DNA of 64,000 bases, taken from Mesostigma viride (taxonomy: Eukaryota > Streptophyta > Mesostigmatophyceae > Mesostigmatales > Mesostigmataceae). Position 1 is the first letter of the stretch, and every line of letters begins with the position of its first letter. Below, piece after piece: positions 33,290 through 41,468 of this stretch. The DNA lies in contig RPFO01000079.1 of NCBI GenBank assembly GCA_009746045.1, positions 5,738,233 through 5,802,232 on the forward strand. Reading direction: 5' to 3'. Under the pieces are notes generated by a model that worked only from the letters and a program-made list of their open reading frames with translations, did not search any database and was not told the DNA's origin. Made by a program: the position numbers and the translations under genes.

Positions 33290-33636
33290 TATCTGCCCGG
33301 GGGCATTGGCGCGGGCGCGTGGTTTCTCGTGCCTGGGCGTCCCTGTGGGTGACCCTGACTACGTCGAAGAGGAGCTCCGGGCCACCGTGGAACAGCGCAC
33401 CTATGTCCTCGAGACTTGGGCGCGCCTCAAGGACCCCCAGACCAAAGGGCTCCTCCTGTGGTTTTGCGCCCACCCGCGGGTGGTTCACTGGCTCCGTGGC
33501 GCTCCCCCCCACTTGGTGCGGCTTGCCGCGGAAGGCCATGACGAGCGCATTCAGGCCGCCTTGCAGGTGCTCCTCCCCGGCCCTAGCCTGCCAGCTCACT
33601 CCATGCGCTTGGCCACCCTCCCCTGCCGCATGGGCG
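33290..33636 (+). pseudogene. LINE with restriction-like endonuclease, 5' part of the fragment
   Basis: Encodes GFSCLGVPVGDPDYVEEEL (the G-LG-PiG--fv motif after the RT palm) through RLATLPCRMGG. It is 5'-truncated, as is usual for LINEs. The Copia element is inserted directly after it; reading from here into 41,469 stays in frame (RMGG...GLTRAARLAPAAFLGS). Confidence 0.78.
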
Positions 33637-33641
33637 GGTGT
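33637..33641. other. Target-site duplication GGTGT, left
   Basis: Identical to 41,464-41,468. The 5-bp length is normal for Copia-type integrases. Confidence 0.88.
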
Positions 33642-34257
33642 AGTTAACGTAAAGGATTTACGTTAGATGGATAGAGATTGTTACGCTCTTTCCAACGGCA
33701 CCTTGAACGCCTCATTTGGTTAAGGAACGTAAAAGTTATGACGTTTCCTAGGCTGTGCCGACAGTACCCGGCGCGCCACTGTGGGCGCGTACGGACACAG
33801 GATGTACAAGTGTCACTTTGATAGTCCGCAGGACGTTGACAGGACTTGTACAGGACTTGATGGTCAATTGATAGGTAGGCGCACTGTAGCGCGCCAGGAC
33901 CTATGAGACAATTGATGCTGACTAGTGTACGGATAGGTCCACAGGACTAGCCGTATGGACAATTGATAGATCTGCGCGCCAAAGGCGTGCCAGAGTCTGT
34001 GTAATCAATTGATTGACAGTTCAGCTGTGACAGTGCAGCTGAATACTTGGACGCGTCCCTAGCAAGCTATATGAGTGACTTGGTCACACCGGGACGCTAG
34101 TTCTTGCGTGCACGTTCTCTTGGCACTGCGACCCTGTCGTCTGTGCTGCGTGCAGTCTTGGAAGTGACGTGACTTACGTCTGTGTTTCCTGTTATTAATA
34201 AAGGCAACTTCCTGCAAGAACCATGGCGGAATTCGTGGCATTCTTACCCTCACAACT
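33642..34257 (+). repeat. Left LTR (616 bp)
   Basis: Differs from the right LTR at 4 of 616 positions, all transitions. It starts AGTTAACGTAAAGGATTTAC, whose AACGTAAA/TTTACGTT forms a short hairpin. AATAAA at about 34,196-34,201 is the likely polyadenylation signal. The TATATGAG at about 34,066 could act as a TATA-like box. Confidence 0.95.
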
Positions 34258-34281
34258 CGTATTACACGCTCTGTCAAAAAG
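34258..34281 (+). promoter_or_regulatory. Expected primer-binding site region
   Basis: The 24 bases between LTR and first ATG (CGTATTACACGCTCTGTCAA...) must contain the tRNA primer site. I cannot match it to a particular tRNA 3' end or internal anticodon region. Confidence 0.4.
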
Positions 34282-34992
34282 ATGCCAAATTCGGAAGAAT
34301 TTCGGATTCCGGACGATGAGGAAATAGCCGCTCCGCCGGCTGGTTCTTCGTCAAGACCGACGGTGCCGTCGTGGCAGCAATTGCTCGACGAAGTAACGGT
34401 CTCGCTCGACGAGCTTCATCGTCAGCAGCGTGCAGCTCACGCATTGCTCGGGGATAACCCCGAGGACCCCGATTTGCCAGCACTGGTGCCGGCAATCCGC
34501 AACCTGTTGGACCAGATTCGAAACATTTTATCGACATTTACGGTCCAGGTGCGGGGAGGTTTGCGGTCGGTGACCGAAGTCACGACTGCCATTGAGGAGT
34601 TGGACAACGTCCTCTCTTCACTCACCGGTTACCAGAGAAACCTGCAAAACTGGGCATCGCTACGCACGGGGGGCGCGCCGGCGGTGTCGACAAATTTGTT
34701 TCAGGATCTCGCGCTGTTATCGCTGCTCACTCGCGGCGTACGCAGTCGCGAGCGCCAGGTTTTAATTAACCTGGTGGCATTTCTCGCCTCTGTGCGAGAG
34801 TGGATTCCCGCGGGGTGGGAATTATTGACGATCTTTACACATCCTCTGCGCCTCGTCGCGCGTCGGCGCGTCGCAACTTACGCGGCGGGGAGCACGCCGG
34901 TTTTAATTCATACCGGTGCAGGTCCGGAGCTGGATATGGAGGATCGTGAGTTCGTATACACGTACTGCGACTTCAGGGGCCTTGACTACTAG
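34282..34992 (+). CDS. Extra ORF upstream of gag (236 aa, unknown)
   Basis: Opens with ATG 24 bp after the LTR: MPNSEEFRIPDDEEIAAPPA, then a largely helical protein (VPSWQQLLDEVTVSLDELHR, LDQIRNILSTFTVQVRGGLR, LLTRGVRSRERQVLINLVAF). It ends in an acidic/aromatic tail, stop TAG. No zinc knuckle, protease or other motif is visible. Position and helical content suggest a structural (capsid/matrix-like) protein translated first from the genomic RNA, with the next ORF needing reinitiation, an IRES or a subgenomic RNA. I do not recognise a homologue. Confidence 0.65.
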   Translation: MPNSEEFRIPDDEEIAAPPAGSSSRPTVPSWQQLLDEVTVSLDELHRQQRAAHALLGDNPEDPDLPALVPAIRNLLDQIRNILSTFTVQVRGGLRSVTEVTTAIEELDNVLSSLTGYQRNLQNWASLRTGGAPAVSTNLFQDLALLSLLTRGVRSRERQVLINLVAFLASVREWIPAGWELLTIFTHPLRLVARRRVATYAAGSTPVLIHTGAGPELDMEDREFVYTYCDFRGLDY

Positions 34993-35159
34993 TCGGCCTA
35001 ATTTTCTTCTGCAGTACTGTCGACATTTTTTTGTCGAATTTCGGCGGCAATTCGCGGGGCGGCAGCGACACCGGCGCAGGCGGCAGTGGCGACACAAAAA
35101 TTTTGTACATATTTTCTGCTGCTTTGTTAAGGTGTTCTTTGAATAGCTGGTAGTGCAGG

Positions 35160-36275
35160 ATGGCTGAGGGACGCCGTAGCAAGGGTCCAGCCAGTGGGAA
35201 TAATAATGGGGGTGCTGGTAGTGGAACCGCTCACGTAGATGACGTGGGGCTTACCGGAGAGATTACCAACCTTCCTCACAATAATAATAATGCACAAGCT
35301 ATTCATGGCTTTGATCTTACCACACAGGGTCTTTTAATTGTCAATCAGTTGCAGCCTGTAACCTCAGACTCCAAGCCTAAGCAGGCTGAAGAGTTTGTGG
35401 AGGGATTGGAAGGGTTCCCTAGCTTGTACGGTGGTACAAATTACTATCAAATCTGGATAGGCAGTAGCACTTTTGGCAAGTGTACTGACCAGATTAAGGA
35501 CCTAACCAGGGAGTGCAAAAAGGCCAATAAGGCCTGGGCACTGTACGTGGCTGAGCTGAAGGAGCTGCTGGAGGACCAACGAAAGAAGGTCGGCATCCAT
35601 TGGCAGGACAAGTACCAAGGGTGGGAGGTCAAGGGGGACCTGATCCAGAACTTTCTCAACTATTGTAAGATGGTTGAGGAGGGCAGGGCTCACGGCTTTA
35701 ATGTCGCTGATAACATAGCCCTAACCAACTGGCTCAAGGTTTCTGGGCTGGATAAGGCGACACGTGGCTCCTTAAAAGTCATGTGTGCCCCACACTCTAC
35801 CCTGAAGGCCTACAAGGTCATCATTAAACAAGCTCTCGAGGCAGAGGAGCTGTTTGAGGGTGGAGTGCCAGCAGTGAAGGCTACCCAGGCAGGCGGGCGT
35901 ACCCAGGGTGGCTCCAAGACGTCTGAGGCTGACCGAAGCCAAGGAGGGCGTAGGGGCAACCATCACAAGCGCAAGGGAGATCATTCACCTGATTCTGACA
36001 GGAGGTCACACTCCAAGTCGGTGTTCAGGCGGGTGGGTGGTCAGCCCAAGCAGGGCAACGCGTCTGACAATGGGGGCAGTGGCCAGGGCAAGTCCAAGAT
36101 ACAATGCTACCTGTGCAAGGGGTGGGGGCACATCAAGAAGGAGTGTCCCAGCTTCAAGAAGTCCCAGGGCCAGGGCAGCAACAAGAATAACAACAACAAC
36201 AAGAAGAACAACAACAAGTCCCAGGCAGGCCAGCCTTCAAAGGGCAGTCAGCAAGAAGACAACAAGGAGCAGTGA
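35160..36275 (+). CDS. gag: Gag-like nucleocapsid protein with CCHC knuckle
   Basis: 371 codons from ATG. The N-terminal two thirds (WALYVAELKELLEDQRKKVG and neighbours) has the helical look of Copia Gag (UBN2/retrotran_gag-like), but I name no subfamily. The zinc knuckle CYLCKGWGHIKKEC (CX2CX4HX4C) lies at 36,105-36,146, preceded and followed by basic, Gln/Asn/Lys-rich sequence for RNA binding. The stop is TGA followed by C (36,273-36,276), and the frame stays open beyond it into the integrase. Confidence 0.88.
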   Translation: MAEGRRSKGPASGNNNGGAGSGTAHVDDVGLTGEITNLPHNNNNAQAIHGFDLTTQGLLIVNQLQPVTSDSKPKQAEEFVEGLEGFPSLYGGTNYYQIWIGSSTFGKCTDQIKDLTRECKKANKAWALYVAELKELLEDQRKKVGIHWQDKYQGWEVKGDLIQNFLNYCKMVEEGRAHGFNVADNIALTNWLKVSGLDKATRGSLKVMCAPHSTLKAYKVIIKQALEAEELFEGGVPAVKATQAGGRTQGGSKTSEADRSQGGRRGNHHKRKGDHSPDSDRRSHSKSVFRRVGGQPKQGNASDNGGSGQGKSKIQCYLCKGWGHIKKECPSFKKSQGQGSNKNNNNNKKNNNKSQAGQPSKGSQQEDNKEQ

Positions 36276-38021
36276 CTGTCTGAGGCAACCCCTACACACC
36301 TTAATTCACCCAAGGGGGAGGCCAGGTGCTCCAATGCAGATTTTATATCTGGGCAACAAGAGGGTGATCTCCAGGTTCAGTGTGGCCCCAGGTCACCTGG
36401 AGAGGTACAGGTTCCTATGAAGACGTCCTTGACAGCTGATGCAGCTGTAAGAATGTCTGACCCTATGCATCCTCGTGCTGGGCACGAGGGTGGACCTCTC
36501 ATTTTGAGAGAAACCAATGTACAACCACAGAGGGGTGTGAAGGCCTCTGGTGGTATGCATGTGGTCCCTGCTGGCGGTCCAGGTGTTGGGCATGAGCAGG
36601 GTGACTCAGGCTCTGAGTCAGAACAGGATGGAAGTCAGCATGGTGATGCTGGACAACCTGACAGCACAGTCCTGACTGTGCCAGGGACTGCTTCCTCTGT
36701 GTACCAGGAGTTGGGTGCCCGAATCCACAACATGTTTGGGCATGCCACTTCTCTGTCAAACAACTTTGCCTTCCGTATGGGCAGGGCACCCCTTCTTAAG
36801 GCGTGTCAGCAAGCTGCCTCACGGTGTAAGTGCCAGTTGTCCTCCAACAAGCCCAGGAAATCACATGCCAAAGCTCTACCTCAGAGCATTGGTGATCTGC
36901 AGTGTGATATCCAACACATCAGGGGCATGCAACTGTTGGTGTGCGTGGACAGGTACACGAAATACAAGGTGCTGGAGCATTTACCTTCTATGAAGAACAG
37001 GTACTTGCTGGCTGCCCTGCAGAATGTAAGAGCCAAGTTTCCTACCACAAGGATCCAGGTGGACATGCAGTTTCAGCATCTCAAGGGTGATCCTACCCTT
37101 CCTGAGTTGCTGGTTACACCTAGGGAGGCTCATGGGCAGCAGGGTGCTATCGAGAGGGCAATCCAGGAGGTCAAGAAATTGATCATCTCTGAAGACTGGG
37201 TACCCTTGTCTGCACCTGCACTTGTCAGGAGTGCATGGCTGAGGAACGTGGAGCAGCAGCTGAACAGCAGGGTTAACTTCTACTATGATGGAGTTGCTGT
37301 CAGCCCAATGGGTCTATATCATGGCCTGTGCCCACCACATGTGCTGGAGGGCTGGAAACATGCTGCACATGTCACCTTTGCCAAGCTGAGGGAGAAGGAC
37401 CGGGGTTGGAAGATGCTGGAGCCACAAGTGGGTCAGAAGGTCCTAGCTTGGAAGGAACCTAGCCTTTATGGCAAACGTGGTAGCTGGAGTCCTGGGGTGG
37501 TTACCCAGGTTGATGAAGCTAGCCACGCATGCTTGGTCAGCATGGAGGACGAACCAAAGCATGTACACCGGCTGAGTTGGTCATATGTCAAGCCTAACCT
37601 GATGAATGAGGGCAGTCAGGCACAAGGCTCACAGGATCTGCAGGATTTTCAGGTCCCAGGTGACATCACTGACGCAACGACCACATCTGTTGCAGGGGAA
37701 TCTGTCAGCCCTGGCCAGGTTGCAGAGGTACTTGTTGAACAGGCTGCAAGGTCAACAGCTGGGGAGTCAACTGTCAAGCCCAAGGCACTAACCAAGCCCA
37801 GGGGGACAAGTTTGGCTGGATTGATTGGGGCTCTACAAAGGGCCAAGAAGCAGCCCAAGGTAGCCAAGCTCAGGTGGCATGGCAATCTGGGGCTGGACAC
37901 TGCCTTAGAGGTAGACACTAATTCTCAGGTTCCATCATTGGGACCAGGGCTGCAGCAGGGTACAGCATGTCTGAACCCAGCTATCAGTTTGTGTCTGACT
38001 TCAGTGGCGGGGTACACGTGA
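36276..38021 (+). CDS. pol: Pol N-terminal part: Copia integrase
   Basis: Same frame as gag, no stop until 38,019. The first ATG after the gag stop is at 36,417. The zinc-binding HHCC region is seen as IHNMFGH...CKC (about 36,722-36,840). The catalytic core has DLQCDIQHIRGMQLLVCVDR, IQVDMQFQHLKGD and HGQQGAIERAIQEVKKL, giving the DDE residues. The C-terminal part (GQKVLAWKEPSLYGKRGSWS PGVV) resembles the GKGY/SH3-like end. No D-[ST]-G protease motif is found between the gag knuckle and this domain, where Copia protease normally sits. Confidence 0.85.
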   Translation: MSEATPTHLNSPKGEARCSNADFISGQQEGDLQVQCGPRSPGEVQVPMKTSLTADAAVRMSDPMHPRAGHEGGPLILRETNVQPQRGVKASGGMHVVPAGGPGVGHEQGDSGSESEQDGSQHGDAGQPDSTVLTVPGTASSVYQELGARIHNMFGHATSLSNNFAFRMGRAPLLKACQQAASRCKCQLSSNKPRKSHAKALPQSIGDLQCDIQHIRGMQLLVCVDRYTKYKVLEHLPSMKNRYLLAALQNVRAKFPTTRIQVDMQFQHLKGDPTLPELLVTPREAHGQQGAIERAIQEVKKLIISEDWVPLSAPALVRSAWLRNVEQQLNSRVNFYYDGVAVSPMGLYHGLCPPHVLEGWKHAAHVTFAKLREKDRGWKMLEPQVGQKVLAWKEPSLYGKRGSWSPGVVTQVDEASHACLVSMEDEPKHVHRLSWSYVKPNLMNEGSQAQGSQDLQDFQVPGDITDATTTSVAGESVSPGQVAEVLVEQAARSTAGESTVKPKALTKPRGTSLAGLIGALQRAKKQPKVAKLRWHGNLGLDTALEVDTNSQVPSLGPGLQQGTACLNPAISLCLTSVAGYT

Positions 38022-38137
38022 AGGTACTGGGTGAGGTATTCATTCCTATCCTTGGACAGGACACTGCTTTTTGTGTCTTGGAGGGCTATCAAGGACCTGC
38101 TCTTCTGGGGCAGAATTTCCTATGCCAGGATGGGTAG
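37922..38137 (+). pseudogene. Retropepsin-like protease segment between integrase and RT
   Basis: In the +2 frame: VHVKVLGEVFIPILGQDTAF, CVLEGYQGPALLGQNFLCQ, which resembles the C-terminal half of retroelement aspartic proteases (…V-VLGEV-IPI…F-VLE…ALLGQ-FL). Just upstream in the integrase frame lies LEVDTNSQV (37,905-37,931), a candidate D-T-G-S site with Asn for Gly. After it, in the RT frame, comes WVVITSSLLTKEGAGQVPLI, like the usual protease-RT linker. Two frame changes separate these parts. Confidence 0.5.
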
Positions 38138-39243
38138 TGATCACGTCCTCTCTCCTGACTAAGGAAGGGGCTGGTCAGGTCCCACTGATTAATTTCAGGA
38201 CCACTCACCTATCACGTGCAGTAACCAGGACGGTTAAGCGTGTGCAAGTGTGCCAGGGGCAGGAGCCCTTGGTTGATGACCTCATACTGCCAGCTGCTAG
38301 TCATCCAAGCAGTTTGGGCATTGGTCCTCACTCACTTGCTGGACACAGCCCTATCAACTACCAAGGCCTGGTGAAGCTCATGTCCTCTCCCATTATGTGT
38401 CCCCAGGTCACACTGGGTCTGATTAAATCTGGGGAGGACTGGATCTCCAAGAAATGCGTGGAACCTGTCAATGACCTGCCTCCTGCACGACGTCTACTCA
38501 AGCTCAAGTTTGTCATCAAGATGAAGGAGGTGGACGGGGTCAAGGTACCACATGTCAGGCCAGTGCTGAATGAGTTCAAGGGTACTGGTGAGTGCACTGC
38601 TGAGGAGTTGTATACCCCTGGCATGCTGCATGATACTTGGAGGCTGCTGCTGTGTGTCTTTCTAGGCCTTCTCAACAAGGGCTTGGACTATGGCTCAGTG
38701 GTGATAGACTTCAAGAGGGCATTTCTGGAGGGTGATGCAGATGTGGCACAGGAAAAGTGGGAGGGCAAGACGCCTTTCTATGTTAGGGTGCCTGCTGTAT
38801 GGAAAAGGGACATCCACACGGAGTTCCTTAAAATCCTCAAGGGCCTGGAGGGCCTGAGGTCAAGTCCAATAATCTGGAGGGAGACTCTCAACCGTTTCCT
38901 GAAGGAGCATTGCAACTTGAAGGTCTCTCCTGTAGACCCCTGTCTGTTTCTGGGGCAATGGGAAGGCCTGCCAGTGTATGCTTCGCTGCACGGGGATGAC
39001 CTACATCTGATAGCTCCCACGTCGTGGCTTAAGGAGCTGATCTCCATCATTAAGTCCAAGTTTCCTCTGGGTAGGGAGCAATGGCAGGTGGAGAATGAGC
39101 CTCTGCTGTTTGTGGGCATGGAGGCCACACTGGTGAAGAAGGGGGGGAGTGGCGTATGCTGCTGGTGGGGGGCAATGACTATCAAGAGACCCTCATTAGC
39201 AAGCTTCCTCCAACCATCACACAGGCACTGTGTCCCATGGTGA
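38035..39243 (+). CDS. pol: Copia reverse transcriptase
   Basis: Frame open from 38,035. Motifs: VVIDFKRAFLEGD with the first catalytic Asp at 38,707-38,709; ILKGLEGLRSSPIIWRETLN (Copia L-kaLYGLkqapr-W); SPVDPCLFLGQWEGLPVY; and HGDD at 38,989-39,000 where YVDD is normal. The real RT continues into the RNase H frame after a G7 run at about 39,142-39,148; the last ~30 codons in this frame are out of register. Confidence 0.85.
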   Translation, partial: GIHSYPWTGHCFLCLGGLSRTCSSGAEFPMPGWVVITSSLLTKEGAGQVPLINFRTTHLSRAVTRTVKRVQVCQGQEPLVDDLILPAASHPSSLGIGPHSLAGHSPINYQGLVKLMSSPIMCPQVTLGLIKSGEDWISKKCVEPVNDLPPARRLLKLKFVIKMKEVDGVKVPHVRPVLNEFKGTGECTAEELYTPGMLHDTWRLLLCVFLGLLNKGLDYGSVVIDFKRAFLEGDADVAQEKWEGKTPFYVRVPAVWKRDIHTEFLKILKGLEGLRSSPIIWRETLNRFLKEHCNLKVSPVDPCLFLGQWEGLPVYASLHGDDLHLIAPTSWLKELISIIKSKFPLGREQWQVENEPLLFVGMEATLVKKGGSGVCCWWGAMTIKRPSLASFLQPSHRHCVPW

Positions 39244-39899
39244 GGGGCATGGTTGCTTGGGTGGCAGGCATTTCCAGGCCAGACCTTATGGTCATAGCCA
39301 GGTTGCCTGATGACATGCTGGTGGAGCTAGGGTCTGCCAAGGTGGCTGATCAGGTCAGGGCTTCATCTGGCATTCTGTTGTCTGCAGTGGATTTATCACA
39401 ACCCATTTGCATGGAGCTGTATGTGGATAGCTCAATGGACAGCAGGCAGGTCTCCAAGGTCAGGGGCAGGGCTGCAGGGCTCTTTGTGCTCAGACAGGAA
39501 GGCCTGGGGAGTTTGGTGAGCTGGTTTAGTCGCCTGCACAAACGGGTGGCTGTCAGCAGTGATGTGGCAGAATGCAGGGCTATTTGTGAAGGCATTCACA
39601 CAAGCCTTTATCTGAAGGAGTTGCTTCATCAGATGACTTCTAACACTCCTTGGCCACTTCAGGTTACCACTCTTCTAAAAACAGACTCCATGGGGATGGT
39701 GCAGTTTGTGCACAGGCAGATGGCCAGAAGTAGGGACTTGGATTATCTCCTTCTTAAGGAGTTGTCCTCCTTGGCCAATATTGAGCATATCCCTGGGGTT
39801 GACAATCCTGCTGATGCTTTGACCAAGCTAGTGCAGAAGGCAGCAGTGCAATACAAGGTTCTTCAGTCTCTGATGGACCCATCTCAGCAAGCTGTCTAA
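39156..39899 (+). CDS. pol: Copia RNase H domain, continuation of pol in another frame
   Basis: GGNDYQETLISKLPPTITQ and GISRPDLMVIARLPDDML resemble the RT/RNase H connection. ELYVDSSMDSRQV, SSDVAECRAICEGIHTSLYL and KTDSMGMVQFVHRQ give the D-E-D of Copia RNase H, and VDNPADALTKL matches the terminal qlADilTK motif. It ends at TAA 39,897-39,899. It is joined to the RT through the frameshift in the G7 run. Confidence 0.85.
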   Translation: MLLVGGNDYQETLISKLPPTITQALCPMVRGMVAWVAGISRPDLMVIARLPDDMLVELGSAKVADQVRASSGILLSAVDLSQPICMELYVDSSMDSRQVSKVRGRAAGLFVLRQEGLGSLVSWFSRLHKRVAVSSDVAECRAICEGIHTSLYLKELLHQMTSNTPWPLQVTTLLKTDSMGMVQFVHRQMARSRDLDYLLLKELSSLANIEHIPGVDNPADALTKLVQKAAVQYKVLQSLMDPSQQAV

Positions 39900-40847
39900 G
39901 CTGGTGCATGGTTATAGGGCATTGGAGAGCAGATTGTGTGGTAGTGTCAGCATTGTGACTGGCATAATACCTGTATTTTAGTCTGTACTAAGGCTCATGG
40001 ACCATGGTACACTCACTCTGATTTTAATCAGGATACAGCCAGGTTTTGGCTGGGGTTCATGCTGTTGACTACACAAGGTTGACAGGTCCATTACAGACCA
40101 TGTATTCTATTTTAAAAGAAATGTATATTTGTACATACTCTCACAATGGTCTGGGAACCTTTATTCTGGGGTTTATAGGGCGGGGTTCGATTCCCTGGTA
40201 TTATGTTTCTACAAGCTGGCCTGTTCAGGTGTTTGCCTGTTCAGACTTCCCTAGTTCCCCAGGGCAGGATTTAATTGTTGCCTATGTGTTTCATTTTGTC
40301 ATTTGTTTGCTGTGGCAGTTTACCATCTGGCAAGTAGACGGGCGCCGTAAGACGGGCGCCAATAGACCCCTGTTGAGAGAATGACAGGCAAACTATTGTA
40401 ATACGCCTTACTTTGTCAAGTGGTATTTTAATTGTCATGGATTTATTGTACTTATATTGAATATGTACTGGGTTTTATGGGATTAGTATCTGGGATTAAT
40501 GTAACTCACCGCCAGAAGGTCATTGTACTGGAGGCTCTACCGAGGTGATGGGATTAATTCCTGGAGAAGACCTCATAGAATTAACCTGTATGTATTTAAT
40601 TTTGTGTGCTTCTAATATCTGGTGGTACTCTGTAATGCCACTTCCATAGGTTTTCTCCATTTCTCATGAAATGGTTTTCCCTGTGGCAGATCTGTTTCTT
40701 TTCCAGTTCCTTAAAAGAAAGGGCTGGGGGAATGGCATTGGCCATTAAAGACATCTGTTCAAGCTTCAAGCTGGAGTGAAGGACATTTCAAGCTACTTCA
40801 AGGGTCCCTGGCAGGGGATGTGATCCCTAAAGAAAAGAAGGGATTGG
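39900..40847 (+). other. Long 3' non-coding region of the Copia element with purine tract
   Basis: About 950 bp, longer than usual between RNase H and LTR. AAAGAAAAGAAGGGA at 40,829-40,843 is the polypurine tract priming plus-strand synthesis. A 94-codon frame from the ATG at 40,100 has one predicted membrane stretch (LIVAYVFHFVICLLWQFTIW) but no other support. A tRNA T-arm-like stretch lies at about 40,183-40,200. Confidence 0.6.
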
Positions 40848-41463
40848 AGTTAACGTAAAGGATTTACGTTAGATGGATAGAGATTGTTACGCTCTTTCCA
40901 ACGGCACCTTGAACGCCTCATTTGGTTAAGGAACGTAAAAGTTATGACGTTTCCTAGGCTGTGCCGACAGTACCCGGCGCGCCACTGTGGGCGCGTACGG
41001 ACACAGGATGTACAAGTGTCACTTTGATAGTCCGCAGGACGTTGACAGGACTTGTACAGGACTTGATGGTCAATTGATAGGTAGGCGCACTGTAGCGCGC
41101 CAGGACCTATGAGACAATTGATGCTGACTAGTGTACGGATAGGTCCACAGGACTAGCCGTATGGACAATTGATAGATCTGCGCGCCAAAGGCGTGCCAGA
41201 GTCTGTGTAATCAATTGATTGACAGTTCAGCTGTGACAGTGCAGCTGAATACTTGGACGCGTCCCTAGCAAGCTATATGAGTGACTTGGTCACACTGGGG
41301 CGCTAGTTCTTGCGTGCACGTTCTCTTGGCACTGCGACCCTGTCGCCTGTGCTGCGTGCAGTCTTGGAAGTGACGTGACTTACGTCTGTGTTTCTTGTTA
41401 TTAATAAAGGCAACTTCCTGCAAGAACCATGGCGGAATTCGTGGCATTCTTACCCTCACAACT
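40848..41463 (+). repeat. Right LTR (616 bp)
   Basis: Same length as the left LTR, with four transitions between them (0.65% divergence). AATAAA at 41,402-41,407. It ends CTCACAACT, complementary in its last four bases to the AGTT start. Confidence 0.95.
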
Positions 41464-41468
41464 GGTGT
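41464..41468. other. Target-site duplication GGTGT, right
   Basis: Second copy of the 5-bp target. Removing the element and one copy restores a continuous LINE reading frame. Confidence 0.88.

Larger units (their letters stand above)
33642..41463 (+). mobile_element. Copia-type LTR retrotransposon, 7,822 bp
   Basis: Two 616-bp LTRs, a GGTGT target duplication and the order integrase - reverse transcriptase - RNase H define a Ty1/Copia element. Internal layout: ORF0 34,282-34,992, gag 35,160-36,275, in-frame UGA, integrase frame to 38,021, protease-like segment 37,922-38,137, RT from 38,035, RNase H to 39,899, a 950-bp 3' region, purine tract 40,829-40,843. At least three frame changes disable pol as read here. 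Its LTRs begin AGTT and end AACT instead of TG...CA. Confidence 0.93.

Noticed and set aside
40183-40200. A tRNA gene
   Set aside because: Only the T-arm can be drawn; the other arms do not form.
40100-40384. An env-like gene behind pol
   Set aside because: One hydrophobic stretch in a 94-codon frame without other support; likely chance.
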